A stretch of 64,000 nt of DNA. Source: Flavobacterium sp. MFBS3-15 (GTDB lineage Bacteria; Bacteroidota; Bacteroidia; Flavobacteriales; Flavobacteriaceae). A program made the position numbers and the translations under genes. Shown piece after piece: positions 9,033 through 17,900 of this stretch. The stretch covers positions 62,001 through 126,000 of the forward strand of contig NZ_JAPCHV010000010.1 of assembly GCF_026107645.2 (NCBI RefSeq), written 5' to 3'. The notes below the pieces were generated by a model. The model saw only the letters and a program-made list of their open reading frames with translations. It was not told where the DNA came from and ran no database searches. Each line of letters starts with the position of its first letter. Position 1 is the stretch's first letter.

Positions 9033-9741
9033 ATTAGAAGAACAATTTAGGGACAAGCTGGAGCAACGCACCATACAGCCGTCTAAAATGGCGTGGGACA
9101 GGCTCGATGCGATGCTTTCGGTAAATGAGGAGAAAGAAGTGCAAAAAGCAGTACCCATCAAAAAGCCCAACAGGGGCTGGATGTACATGGTAGCAAGCTT
9201 TGTATTGTTCGCGACCATCGGCACATTTTTTCTGACCCGCGAATCATATAACGGCAGCACCCCGGAAGGTACAGGGAGATCGGTTGTAAATACAGAAAAG
9301 CCTGTTGAAACGGAAGGACACAATGATACAGTACAGCCATCAGGTACAGGAGCAACGGATAACATTTCTGTCCCGATAAAGCAAGAAGCGATGGCGGCCC
9401 AAACACCAGGTGCCTCACAAAAAATTGTGCCGGTAAAAGCACAAAGTGTAAGCCAGGCAGTTAAGGAATATGACGTTGTTCCACAGCAAGATAGCCAAAG
9501 TGTAGCGGTAGTCCCGGAAAATTTAAAGCCTGAGGCACAAAAAGAATTTGAAGCTGAGAAACTATTAGCGGCCAATCATCCGGCTCCCAAAAAGAAGTCT
9601 ACCGTAAAAGTAGATGCAGGTTCGCTGCTCTCATCGGTAGAAGGCGAGCTTGACGAAAGCTTCCGCGACAAGGCGTTGCAGGGCGCAATCAAAAACTTTA
9701 ATGCGGTAAAAACTGCCGTAGTGAACAGGAACTATCAATAA
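9019..9741 (+). CDS. Single-pass membrane protein, putative anti-sigma partner
   Basis: 240 residues, no clear family. The N-terminal ~50 residues are cytosolic and helical (RLEEQFRDKLEQRTIQPSKM), followed by one membrane helix (GWMYMVASFVLFATIGTFFL). A long periplasmic linker rich in Thr, Gln, Val and Pro follows, then a C-terminal segment with helical character (SSVEGELDESFRDKALQGAI). Topology and a 14-base overlap with the upstream ECF sigma gene fit an anti-sigma factor, but no ZAS-type Cys/His motif or FecR domain is seen, so the role is inferred. The next gene follows after 33 bases. Confidence 0.6.
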   Translation: MEPNRLEEQFRDKLEQRTIQPSKMAWDRLDAMLSVNEEKEVQKAVPIKKPNRGWMYMVASFVLFATIGTFFLTRESYNGSTPEGTGRSVVNTEKPVETEGHNDTVQPSGTGATDNISVPIKQEAMAAQTPGASQKIVPVKAQSVSQAVKEYDVVPQQDSQSVAVVPENLKPEAQKEFEAEKLLAANHPAPKKKSTVKVDAGSLLSSVEGELDESFRDKALQGAIKNFNAVKTAVVNRNYQ

Positions 9742-9774
9742 ATCATCAATAACAGAACAGTAAATAACAAGAAC

Positions 9775-10794
9775 ATGAAAACAATGATTTTTTATGTAGC
9801 GGGATTGCTATGCCTTATCGCTACCAGCGCAAAAGCACAAACATTTGAAGAAAGGGCAGGCGTTATTGCCCGCGACATCGAAAGGATTACCAAGGAGGAA
9901 AAGGACTCTCTTAAAGCTGAAGTGGAAACTGTGAACATCCAACTGGAGAACAAAGCTATTACTAAGGAAGAGGCAGATGCCAAAAAACAACAATTCGCTG
10001 AGCAACGTGCCAGGAATATTGAAACAAGGGTGGCGGTGCAGGAAGAAAAGCTGGCTCAGCTTGTAAGGGACAAAGTGGATGGCAAAGTGAAGAAAGATAA
10101 ATTCCGCATTGTATTCAATGGATCTAGTAAAGACACCACGATTACTAAAGAACTTAGCTATAAAAGGACGACTTCGCAGCTGGTATTTGCACTTGGTGTG
10201 AACCGACTGGTGACAGATGACAAGATTGACAACGACAATTTTAAATGGCGTTCTGACTTCTATGAATGGGGTGTTGCCTTCAATACAAGGGTTTTCAGGA
10301 ACAACAACCTGTTGCATGCCAAATATGGATTATCACTTCAATACAACAACCTCCGTCCTGACAATGATATGATGTTCGCAACCGAAGGCGGCAAGACCGT
10401 ACTGGTTGATTCAGGCCTTGACCTGGATGTAGCGCGCCTTAGGTATGTAAACCTTGTAGTGCCGGTTCACCTTGAGTTCGACTTTACCAAAAAGCAGGTA
10501 AACGGCGACAAAACATATTTCCCTACGCACAAAAGCTTCCGTTTGGGAGTGGGAGGTTACACAGGGTTTAATGTGAAAGAAAAACAAATACTGAAATACA
10601 GCGAGGACGGCCACGATATTAAAACAAAACAGAAAGGCGACTTTAACGTGAGTGACTTCGTGTACGGTGTGAGTGCTTATGTAGGCTATGGCGAAGTGAG
10701 CCTGTATGCTAAGTACGACCTGCAGCCGGTATTTGCAAATAATGATGTTGACTCAAATAATTTGTCTCTTGGCATAAGATTTGATTTCAATTAA
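9775..10794 (+). CDS. Exported protein with coiled coil and C-terminal beta-barrel-like region
   Basis: 339 residues with signal peptide MKTMIFYVAGLLCLIATSAKAQ. Residues ~25-110 are strongly charged and helical (many EE/KK pairs: ERITKEEKDSLKAEVETV), a probable coiled coil. The remainder alternates polar and aromatic residues and ends in SNNLSLGIRFDFN, the terminal aromatic pattern of outer membrane barrel strands. It is likely an outer membrane protein controlled together with the ECF sigma gene two positions upstream; no enzymatic motif is seen. It resembles Bacteroidetes porin-family or PorT-like hypotheticals only in general architecture. Confidence 0.65.
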   Translation: MKTMIFYVAGLLCLIATSAKAQTFEERAGVIARDIERITKEEKDSLKAEVETVNIQLENKAITKEEADAKKQQFAEQRARNIETRVAVQEEKLAQLVRDKVDGKVKKDKFRIVFNGSSKDTTITKELSYKRTTSQLVFALGVNRLVTDDKIDNDNFKWRSDFYEWGVAFNTRVFRNNNLLHAKYGLSLQYNNLRPDNDMMFATEGGKTVLVDSGLDLDVARLRYVNLVVPVHLEFDFTKKQVNGDKTYFPTHKSFRLGVGGYTGFNVKEKQILKYSEDGHDIKTKQKGDFNVSDFVYGVSAYVGYGEVSLYAKYDLQPVFANNDVDSNNLSLGIRFDFN

Positions 10795-10822
10795 TAGTTA
10801 AGGGTTAGTTTTGTACTTTGAA

Positions 10823-10860
10823 AAGGGCGTTTCCGATGAGGTGGCGCCTTTTTTGTTTTT
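10823..10860 (+). terminator. Probable terminator after the ECF sigma operon
   Basis: An imperfect AAGGGCG/CGCCTT stem, with a 15-base loop, is followed by a T-rich tail (10849-10860), 30 bases past the stop codon of the barrel-like gene. Confidence 0.5.
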
Positions 10861-10911
10861 ATTGGCTTTTAGGCATACTAATTTTCTTATTTTTAAGCTT
10901 AAAAATAAGTA

Positions 10912-11820
10912 ATGCCGCACGACCATTCCCATCACATACATTCGCACCACAACTCTGCCAAGAACATTAAGGTGGCCTTTTTTCTTAATTTCGGTTTCAC
11001 TATACTCGAGATTGTAGGCGGTTTTTTCGTGAACAGTGTTTCCATTCTGTCCGATGCGCTGCATGATTTGGGTGATAGCCTTTCGCTGGGCATCTCGTGG
11101 TGCCTGCACAACCGCTCGAAGAGGGAAGCCGACAGCAAATTTACCTTCGGCTACAGCCGTTTTTCTATACTCGGCGCGTTGGTTAACAGTATCATACTTT
11201 TAGGTGGATCGTGTTTTGTAATATACGAAGCGGTTAAGCGCCTCATCCACCCGGAACCGTCAGATGCAAAAGGCATGTTCATCTTTGCAATCATTGGCGT
11301 AGCAGTAAATGGTTATGCCGCATTCAGGCTCAGTCATGGCAAGTCGCTCAATGAACGGGTAGTAAGCTGGCATTTGGTTGAAGATGTATTGGGCTGGGCT
11401 GCAGTGCTCATCGTTTCGGTAGTGATGATGTTCACCGATGCTCCATGGCTCGATCCGGTGCTTTCATTGGGTATTACCATTTTCATAGTATATAACGTGG
11501 TAAAGAGGCTCAGGGAAACGCTGGTTATATTATTGCAAGGCACCCCTGAAGACATCGACCCCGAAAAGATAAAACAGGAAATACTCCTGGTACCGCATGT
11601 TGTCTCTCTGCATCATATGAACATCTGGTCGCTGGAGGGAGAGCACCATGTTTTTACTACACACATAAAGCTCGATGCAATAGCAGGATTTCCTGAAATG
11701 CTCGAAGTAAAACGGAGAGTAAAAGAAGTTTTAAAAAAATACCCTTTCTCCCATTACACCATTGAAGTGGAGATGCAAAATGAAAGCTGCGAGCTTGCAA
11801 TGGGGAAAGGATTGCAATAG
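10912..11820 (+). CDS. Cation diffusion facilitator metal exporter (CzcD/ZitB-like)
   Basis: A 302-residue inner-membrane protein. The N-terminus is His-rich (PHDHSHHIHSHHN), a cytosolic metal-binding tail typical of zinc transporters. About six membrane segments follow, with the SDALHDLGDSLSLG motif in TM2 and WHLVEDVLGW in TM5 forming the HxxxD/HxxxD-type zinc site. The C-terminal cytoplasmic domain (LLVPHVVSLHHMNIWSLEGEHHVFTTHIKL) is the dimerising CDF domain with its own metal ligands. It exports Zn2+ or similar ions in exchange for protons. It stands alone between the ECF sigma operon and dnaG. Confidence 0.93.
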   Translation: MPHDHSHHIHSHHNSAKNIKVAFFLNFGFTILEIVGGFFVNSVSILSDALHDLGDSLSLGISWCLHNRSKREADSKFTFGYSRFSILGALVNSIILLGGSCFVIYEAVKRLIHPEPSDAKGMFIFAIIGVAVNGYAAFRLSHGKSLNERVVSWHLVEDVLGWAAVLIVSVVMMFTDAPWLDPVLSLGITIFIVYNVVKRLRETLVILLQGTPEDIDPEKIKQEILLVPHVVSLHHMNIWSLEGEHHVFTTHIKLDAIAGFPEMLEVKRRVKEVLKKYPFSHYTIEVEMQNESCELAMGKGLQ

Positions 11821-11870
11821 CATAAAAACTTTGTAACTTTGAGCCTTTGTAACTTTGCCACTCACGACAA

Positions 11871-13853
11871 TTGATATCCAAAAGCACCATAGATACCGTA
11901 TATGAAACCGCCCGTGTTGAGGAGGTGATCGGTGATTTCGTGGTATTAAAGCGGGCAGGGAGCAACCTCAAGGGGCTGAGTCCTTTTAGTAATGAGAAAT
12001 CGCCATCTTTCATGGTATCGCCCGTAAAGCAGATATGGAAGGATTTCAGTTCGGGCAAAGGCGGGAATGCCGTTGCCTTCCTTATGGAACACGAGCATTT
12101 TACTTATCCGGAAGCCATTCGTTACTTAGCCAAAAAATATAACATCGAGATAGAGGAGACTGAACAAACTGATGAAGACAGGGAACAGGCCAATGAAAAA
12201 GAGAGCATGTACCTCGTGTCGGAATTTGCGCAGAAGTATTTCCATAACACTATGATGAATACTGATGAAGGGCAGGCTATTGGGTATTCCTATTTCAAGG
12301 AGCGTGGGTTTACCGGCGACACTATAAAGAAATTCGGCTTGGGCTATTCACCTGAAGAATGGGATGCATTCAGCAAGGAAGCGCTGGGCAAAGGATATAA
12401 GCTGGACTACCTTGATAAGACAGGGCTGACCATTGTGCGCGAAGATGGCCGCACTGTCGACCGTTTCCGTGGCCGAGTAATGTTCCCGATACAAAGTATG
12501 TCCGGCCGTGTGCTGGGCTTTGGGGGTCGCATTTTAGGTAATGACAAAAAAGTTGCCAAATATCTCAATTCCCCCGAGAGCGACATTTACCACAAGAGCA
12601 AGGTGCTATACGGCATTTTCTACGCCAAGCAGGCCATTGCAAAACTGGATAATTGTTATTTAGTTGAAGGCTATACCGATGTAATCCAGTTGCACCAGGC
12701 GGGCATCGAGAACGTTGTGGCCTCATCGGGTACGGCACTTACACCCGACCAGATACGTCTCATTAGCAGGTTAACCAGGAATATTACAGTACTATTTGAT
12801 GGCGATGCTGCGGGGCTTCGGGCTTCGGTGCGCGGCATCGACCTCATTCTGGAAGAAGGCATGAATGTTAAAGTGTGTACCTTCCCGGATGGCGATGACC
12901 CCGATAGCTTTGCGAAGAAAACACCGCACGATGAGTTGATCGCCTACCTTAACGATAATGCGAAAGACTTCATACAGTTCAAAGCCGGCCTGTTGATGGA
13001 TGAAGCCAAGAACGACCCTGTAAAAAAAGCCGGGCTGATACGCGATATGGTAGTGAGCATTGGCAAAATTCCCGACCGCATACAGCGGGAGATATATATA
13101 CAGGAAGTAGCCCGTATCATGGATATTTCGGAACAGGTCCTGGTAAGTACTTTGTCACAAATCGTGTCTAAGGAAGTTGCCGATGCGGGTAAGCAGCTAA
13201 AAGAACAGCAGAGGGCGAATGCCATGAAGCCTGTTACGGATGATTTTGTACCGCAGCAGGAACGTGTTGACATACTTGACCGGCTGGAAAGAAGGATCAT
13301 TGAAATATTGTTGCTGTATGGGAGCACCGAGCAGGACTTTGAGGATGTGTATATAAAGTATGACGAATTTGGCAAGGAATATGAGTATACCGAACAGAAA
13401 ACCTACAAAGTTTACGAGCGCATTTACCTGAACCTCCAGGAAGACGAGATACAGTTTACTAATCCGGTATTCAGGGATCTCTATAAGGCCATAATCGACC
13501 ATTATCTCACGCACCAGGAGCTAAACATAGAGACCTTTCTCAATACCTTGCATCCTGAACTGCAGTACGTGGCCACTGATATTTTCATGCAGGATGAAAA
13601 ATATGTGCTCCACGAATGGGAGGAGAAAAAGCAAATCCCTGTAAAAGATAAATCCCTGTCAGTTTCGGCTTATGCTAATGAGCATATTATCGACTTGCGC
13701 TGGCTGCTGTTGGGTAAGCTCATCCAGGACCTCAAGATGCAGGTAAGCCCGGAAGCTGATAACATGGAAATCCTGATGGCGGTAAATGACTATAATACAC
13801 TTGTGAATTACCTTTCACGAAAAATAAGCAGACTGCGGAGCCAGTTTTTTTAG
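11871..13853 (+). CDS. dnaG: DNA primase DnaG lacking the zinc ligands
   Basis: 660 residues; makes RNA primers at the replication fork. The start is TTG at 11871 (MISKSTIDTVYETARVEEVI); no closer ATG exists. The N-terminal zinc-binding domain is present in outline (NLKGLSPFSNEKSPSFMVS...IWKDFSSGKGGNAVAFLM), but the four CHCC ligand positions read Ser37, Ser40, Asp58 and Ser61. The TOPRIM core is normal: the RNA polymerase basic motif around VMFPIQSMSGRVLGFGGR, the LVEGYTDVIQLHQAG acidic site and LFDGDAAG. A C-terminal helicase-binding-like domain of ~200 residues follows. I believe the ligand loss is general in Flavobacteria, but that is from memory. Confidence 0.95.
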   Translation: MISKSTIDTVYETARVEEVIGDFVVLKRAGSNLKGLSPFSNEKSPSFMVSPVKQIWKDFSSGKGGNAVAFLMEHEHFTYPEAIRYLAKKYNIEIEETEQTDEDREQANEKESMYLVSEFAQKYFHNTMMNTDEGQAIGYSYFKERGFTGDTIKKFGLGYSPEEWDAFSKEALGKGYKLDYLDKTGLTIVREDGRTVDRFRGRVMFPIQSMSGRVLGFGGRILGNDKKVAKYLNSPESDIYHKSKVLYGIFYAKQAIAKLDNCYLVEGYTDVIQLHQAGIENVVASSGTALTPDQIRLISRLTRNITVLFDGDAAGLRASVRGIDLILEEGMNVKVCTFPDGDDPDSFAKKTPHDELIAYLNDNAKDFIQFKAGLLMDEAKNDPVKKAGLIRDMVVSIGKIPDRIQREIYIQEVARIMDISEQVLVSTLSQIVSKEVADAGKQLKEQQRANAMKPVTDDFVPQQERVDILDRLERRIIEILLLYGSTEQDFEDVYIKYDEFGKEYEYTEQKTYKVYERIYLNLQEDEIQFTNPVFRDLYKAIIDHYLTHQELNIETFLNTLHPELQYVATDIFMQDEKYVLHEWEEKKQIPVKDKSLSVSAYANEHIIDLRWLLLGKLIQDLKMQVSPEADNMEILMAVNDYNTLVNYLSRKISRLRSQFF

Positions 13854-13904
13854 TATAAGCAATCAGGGGACATAATCAGAGAATCCAATATCCAAAAACA
13901 AGAA

Positions 13905-13935
13905 CGCCTCTCAAAAGGAGGCGCCTGTATTTTTA
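13905..13935 (+). terminator. Terminator after dnaG
   Basis: A CGCCTC/GAGGCG stem (13905-13910 with 13918-13923) with a 7-base loop, followed after a few bases by a T-rich run. Confidence 0.6.
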
Positions 13936-13991
13936 GTAAAGTGAGAAAAGCCGCTGCGTATTTTTATTGTCCTTTTTTTGGAGTTTGAAGA

Positions 13992-14621
13992 TTAAACGAT
14001 GTCAAGCGTTTTTGCTTTATTCACAAGGTCAACCAGATTGGTAACGTGCAACTTGGTAAGCAGCCTTAGTTTGTAGGTACTAATGGTTTTTTCATTCAGC
14101 TCAAGCAATTTGGCAATTTCCTTATTTTTTTTGCCTTCGCTAAGATAGCGGAGTACTTCGATTTCCCGTGAGGAAAGTTTCCTGTAGAGTCTCTCTGACT
14201 TCTTTCCTTTATTGAGGAGAGCAAGGTTTTTCTTCACAGTATCACTGAATACAACTTCACCTTCGTTAACTCTCTTGATGGCGTTTTCAAGCTCTTCCAT
14301 ACGTGCACTCTTGTGTATGTAGGCCGATACACCTGCTTTTAAGGCATTTGGAGCGTAGATTTGCTCTGCAAGATTGGTAAAGATGATGATTTTGGTTTCA
14401 GGGAATTCTTTTACCAATGACTTAACTGAGCTGATGCTGGTAAGGCCATCTAATTCCAAGTCAATGACCGCAGCATCTACTGTCTTTTTTCCCAATGTAT
14501 CGAGCAGGCTGTCGAGGTTATTAACCACACCTGCAAAACTAATTTGCGGATTATCGTTAAAGTACGACTTCATCCCATAGTGCACTACCGGGTGGTTGTC
14601 CGCGAGGCATAGTTTAATCAT
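13992..14621 (-). CDS. NarL/LuxR-type response regulator
   Basis: 209 residues. The receiver domain has the acidic pocket (Asp8), phosphoacceptor Asp54 in AAVIDLELDG, Thr82 and Lys104. After a linker with several lysines, residues ~145-209 form a LuxR-type helix-turn-helix (LSSREIEVLRYLSEGKKNKEIAKLLELNEKTISTYKLRLLTKL). It is therefore a DNA-binding output of a two-component pathway. No histidine kinase is adjacent; the only kinase in the window, at 45.3 kb, has no regulator of its own, but nothing ties the two. Two 30-base near-identical repeats lie upstream of its start. Confidence 0.92.
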   Translation of the reverse strand: MIKLCLADNHPVVHYGMKSYFNDNPQISFAGVVNNLDSLLDTLGKKTVDAAVIDLELDGLTSISSVKSLVKEFPETKIIIFTNLAEQIYAPNALKAGVSAYIHKSARMEELENAIKRVNEGEVVFSDTVKKNLALLNKGKKSERLYRKLSSREIEVLRYLSEGKKNKEIAKLLELNEKTISTYKLRLLTKLHVTNLVDLVNKAKTLDIV

Positions 14622-14666
14622 AATATCCGTTTTTTTGGGTTTCTTGTAAGTAAAGTTAGGGATTAA

Positions 14667-14767
14667 TATCTTAAAGTATTGTGAATGAAAGAATTTTATT
14701 TCAATTTTAAGGGTTTATAATCCTTTTTCTGCATTTTATCTTAAAGGATTGTGAATGAGATAATTTA
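14667..14767. repeat. Pair of ~30-base direct repeats spaced 70 bases apart
   Basis: TATCTTAAAGTATTGTGAAT... at 14667 and TATCTTAAAGGATTGTGAAT... at 14737 match at about 26 of 30 positions and are offset by exactly 70 bases. They lie between the response regulator start and nadE; the second copy reaches the last bases of nadE. They could be regulator sites or a short tandem duplication. Confidence 0.7.
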
Positions 14768-15571
14768 CTTTAGGCTGAAGGGTATTTCACAAACCGGTAT
14801 TGGAATCATCTTATGCCTGTTTATTGTGTTCAACCTATGGTATATATCAAATACTTCCCTGTCACGTTTTTCAAAATCAACCGCTGATTTCCCATTTGCC
14901 ATCTGTTCCATGGCCCACTCGAGTTCTTCGTAGCTGGCTCCCAGCTGGTCCTCATCACTGCGGTCGTCGTGGAAAAGGCCGTCGGCAGGTTTTGCTGTGA
15001 GTATGCTTTCTGTCACTCCCAGATGTCTTGCTAATAACCGTACCTCAGTCTTGGTCAGGTCGGCTATCGGGCTGATGTCCACTCCGCCGTCACCATATTT
15101 CGTAAAGAACCCTACGCCAAAATCTTCTACTTTATTGCCTGTTCCTGCTACAAGGGCACTGTTGATTCCCGCAAAATAATACAATGTGGTCATTCGCAGT
15201 CTTGCACGGCTATTGGCTAGAGAAAGATGTAGTAAATGCTCGTCGTCAGTTTGCGGAACCTGTTGCCTGAAAGTTTCAAATACGGGAGTAAGGTCTGCGA
15301 GCGCAGAGGATACATTGTCAAACATGTCTTTTAAATTGCCGATGTGCTCCTGTGCACGGCTTACGTGGGAAGGAGGCTGGTGGATGGGCATTTCTATGCA
15401 AAGGGTGGGTAGTCCTGTTTGCGCACAGAGTGTAGAGGTAAGTGCCGAGTCGATCCCGCCAGAAATCCCTACAACAAAACCCTTTACTCTTGCGTTAAAG
15501 GCATAGTCCTTCAGCCATTTTACTATATGGTCGTTGATGGCCTGTGCCTGAAAAGTAGCATTCATTGGCAT
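14765..15571 (-). CDS. nadE: NH3-dependent NAD+ synthetase
   Basis: 268 residues, a single synthetase domain without the N-terminal glutaminase, so it should use ammonia to amidate deamido-NAD. The PP-loop is VVGISGGIDSAL (residues 34-44); downstream KVEDFGVGFFTKYGDGGVDI and ADGLFHDDRSDEDQLG are the family's NaAD and ATP-binding loops. Start: ATG 15571 (MPMNATFQ) or the ATG two codons later; both are plausible. It is divergent from gldB with 86 bases between, and the response regulator lies downstream in the same direction. Confidence 0.95.
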   Translation of the reverse strand: MPMNATFQAQAINDHIVKWLKDYAFNARVKGFVVGISGGIDSALTSTLCAQTGLPTLCIEMPIHQPPSHVSRAQEHIGNLKDMFDNVSSALADLTPVFETFRQQVPQTDDEHLLHLSLANSRARLRMTTLYYFAGINSALVAGTGNKVEDFGVGFFTKYGDGGVDISPIADLTKTEVRLLARHLGVTESILTAKPADGLFHDDRSDEDQLGASYEELEWAMEQMANGKSAVDFEKRDREVFDIYHRLNTINRHKMIPIPVCEIPFSLK

Positions 15572-15657
15572 TGTTTTACTATTAATATATGAGTGCGTAT
15601 ATTTGCGGGGGTAAAATTAAACAATTCCGATAAGGAATTTCCTAATAAAAACACAAA

Positions 15658-16629
15658 ATGAAGAAATACATCATTTTAGCGGCTTTTTCATTGTTGTTTT
15701 TTTCCTGTAAAGAAGAAAATGAAACTGAAGAGAAAGTGGCCGAAGTAAAGGTTGAAAAAGTAACTATCGAGCGTTTCGACAAGCTCTTTTTTGAGAGCAA
15801 GCCCGAAGACTTGCCTAAACTAAAGCAGCAGTTCCCGTTCCTTTTTCCGGAAGGGAACAGCGATGCTGTATGGCAGGCGCGTATGAATGATCCTTTTCTT
15901 CGAAAACTATATGATGAGGTGCAGAAAAAATTCCCCAATCTGCAATCATTGGACACCGACTTTGAGAACCTTTTCAGGCATATCAAATATTATTACCCTA
16001 ATTTTAAGTCACCTCGTGTAATAACCATAATAGACGATAATAATGATATCACTGCAGTATACCAGGGAGATTTGGTTATCGTACCATTAAGCCTTTATTT
16101 GGGGAAAGACAATTATTTGTATGAAGGCCTCCCGAAATACCAGGTGCAGGAGTATGAGCCATCACAGATACTGCCTAATGTTGTTACGGCGTTCTCTATG
16201 GGGCGCATTCCGGCTCCGAAAGACAATACCTTGCTCAGTGAAATGATTTACTATGGTAAGGAGCTTTACCTTAAAGATCTATTGATTCCTGAGATGGCCG
16301 ATGAACACAAAATAGGCTACACGAAGGAGCAACAGGCTTGGTCTAAAGTCAATGAAGCTGAAATATGGCGTTATTTTGTCGACCGAAAGCTGCTCTTTGC
16401 AACAGACCACAAGCTGTTGGACCGTTTCATAAAGCCGGCTCCGTTCTCGAAGTTTTATCTCGAGCTTGATAATGAGTCACCCGGGAGGCTGGGGCAATGG
16501 ATAGGCTGGCAAATTGTGAGGTCGTATGCCGAAAACAATAAAAACGTACCTTTGCAGCAGCTGCTGGCAATGGATGCCAAAGCACTTTTTGATAAATCCA
16601 AATACAAACCCAAGAGCGATGCCGAATAA
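15658..16629 (+). CDS. gldB: Gliding motility lipoprotein GldB
   Basis: 323 residues with a lipoprotein signal (MKKYIILAAFSLLFFSC, lipid-modified Cys17) and an acidic linker. The body matches the GldB family: VEKVTIERFDKLFF, PFLFPEGNSDAVWQARMNDP and the His-containing LGQWIGWQIVRSYAENN near the end. GldB was shown to be required for gliding in Flavobacterium johnsoniae; its exact molecular role is unresolved. It overlaps gldC by 11 bases, as in other Flavobacteria, so the two are translated from one message. It sits in the envelope facing the periplasm. Confidence 0.93.
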   Translation: MKKYIILAAFSLLFFSCKEENETEEKVAEVKVEKVTIERFDKLFFESKPEDLPKLKQQFPFLFPEGNSDAVWQARMNDPFLRKLYDEVQKKFPNLQSLDTDFENLFRHIKYYYPNFKSPRVITIIDDNNDITAVYQGDLVIVPLSLYLGKDNYLYEGLPKYQVQEYEPSQILPNVVTAFSMGRIPAPKDNTLLSEMIYYGKELYLKDLLIPEMADEHKIGYTKEQQAWSKVNEAEIWRYFVDRKLLFATDHKLLDRFIKPAPFSKFYLELDNESPGRLGQWIGWQIVRSYAENNKNVPLQQLLAMDAKALFDKSKYKPKSDAE

Positions 16630-16957
16630 CCTGAAATCTGAAATAAACATAGTTGTAGAACTTGACGAAAACCGCGTTCCCGAGAAGCTGAGCTGGACTG
16701 CCAGGGACGGCGGTGTGGTAAATGAGCCATCCAAGGCCGTGATGCTTTCGGTGTGGGACAGCAGGGCACAGGAGAGCATGCGCATTGACCTGTGGACAAA
16801 GGACATGCCGGTTGATGAAATGAAAACGTTCTTCCACCAAACGCTGGTATCTATGTCCGATACCTTTGAACGCGCCACCAACGACAAGAAAATGGCCGAT
16901 ACCATGAAGGACTTCTGCGATTACTTCGCCGAGAAGCTGGAGCTGAAGAAGCAGTAA
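16619..16957 (+). CDS. gldC: Gliding motility protein GldC
   Basis: 112 residues from ATG 16619 (MPNNLKSEINIVVELDENRV), overlapping the end of gldB in another frame; a longer frame exists upstream but would read deep into gldB. The family is a small cytosolic protein; here the segment DSRAQESMRIDLWTKDMPVDEMKTFFHQ is characteristic. In F. johnsoniae loss of gldC weakens but does not abolish gliding, so it probably assists the machinery. It has no membrane segment. A strong hairpin follows 20 bases past its stop. Confidence 0.93.
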   Translation: MPNNLKSEINIVVELDENRVPEKLSWTARDGGVVNEPSKAVMLSVWDSRAQESMRIDLWTKDMPVDEMKTFFHQTLVSMSDTFERATNDKKMADTMKDFCDYFAEKLELKKQ

Positions 16958-16977
16958 CGATAGCCATTCAAAACAAA

Positions 16978-17005
16978 AAACGCAACCAAATCGGTTGCGT
17001 TTTTG
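16978..17005. terminator. Bidirectional terminator between gldC and engB
   Basis: A perfect 10-bp stem (16978-16987 with 16993-17002, loop AAATC) has A-rich sequence on its left and T-rich on its right, so it can end both converging transcripts. Confidence 0.85.
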
Positions 17006-17006
17006 T

Positions 17007-17627
17007 TTATATAAATCCCTGATTCTTAAAAATCCCGTCATTCACCCCGTCGATGAATTCCAGTACCTTTTCGCGCCCGGTACCTTCGGTAGATGAGGTA
17101 ACGAAGTATTGCGGCATTTCCTCCCAGTTGTTGGCCAGGAGCTGCTTGCGATAGGCGGCTACGTGCTGGTCTACCTTGCCGCGGCTTATCTTGTCAGTTT
17201 TGGTGAAAATGATGCAGAACGGTACGCCCGACTCTCCTAAATAGGTAATAAATTCCAGGTCAATCTTCTGGGCCTCAAGGCGTATGTCGATCAGGACGAA
17301 CGCGCAAACCAGCTGCTCACGGCGCTCAAAATAGTCGGTAATGAACTTTTGGAAGGTTTCCTTGGTGGACTTCGAAACACGGGCATAACCGTACCCCGGA
17401 AGGTCGACAAGGTACCAGTTGCCATTGATTTTGAAGTGGTTGATTAGCTGTGTCTTACCGGGTTTTCCTGATGTTTTGGCCAGGCTGTTGCGTCCCGTAA
17501 GCATATTGATCAGGGAAGATTTCCCCACATTACTTCGGCCAATGAAGGCATATTCCGGAAGCGGCTCATTAGGGCATTTGCTGACATCTGAATTGCTGAT
17601 TATGAACTCGGCGGTATTGATCTTCAT
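17007..17627 (-). CDS. engB: Ribosome biogenesis GTP-binding protein YsxC/EngB
   Basis: 206 residues of a TRAFAC-class GTPase. G1 is GRSNVGKS (residues 30-37), the switch regions contain KPGKTQLINHFKINGNWYLVDLPGYG (G3 DLPG), G4 is TKTD and G5 lies in VTSSTEGTG. The family acts in late assembly of the 50S subunit. It begins ATG at 17627 (MKINTAEFIISNSDVSKCP) and is preceded by a gap without genes. Its stop lies two bases past a bidirectional terminator shared with gldC. Confidence 0.96.
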   Translation of the reverse strand: MKINTAEFIISNSDVSKCPNEPLPEYAFIGRSNVGKSSLINMLTGRNSLAKTSGKPGKTQLINHFKINGNWYLVDLPGYGYARVSKSTKETFQKFITDYFERREQLVCAFVLIDIRLEAQKIDLEFITYLGESGVPFCIIFTKTDKISRGKVDQHVAAYRKQLLANNWEEMPQYFVTSSTEGTGREKVLEFIDGVNDGIFKNQGFI

Positions 17628-17900
17628 TATGGTGAATTTTGGGCAAAGGTAGGGTATTATAAGGTGATAGCCAAGGGTGTATTTGGGTCAGGACAAGATG
17701 ATTTTAGGGTATGTACCGGAGGAAAAAAAGGGATAGCTTATTTTTGGCGGAGGAAAGAGTTAGCCACGCACGAAAAATCACGGCTTTCAAATTGTTTCAT
17801 TTTTGAAGCCGGTATTAAAATATACGAATTTTCTTTAAATACAAATAATTGGCAAAATCGTGCGCAGTATTCCGATCCGGGACACGTTCACAGCCTGTTT
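17628..17900. other. Gap of 273 bases without a supported gene
   Basis: This stretch upstream of engB and downstream of the 221-residue membrane protein contains only a short plus-strand frame of low quality and no family likeness, plus the engB promoter region. Confidence 0.5.

Noticed and set aside
13992..14621. LuxR-type regulator as the partner of the kinase at 45.3 kb
   Set aside because: They are 31 kb apart with nothing in sequence linking them.
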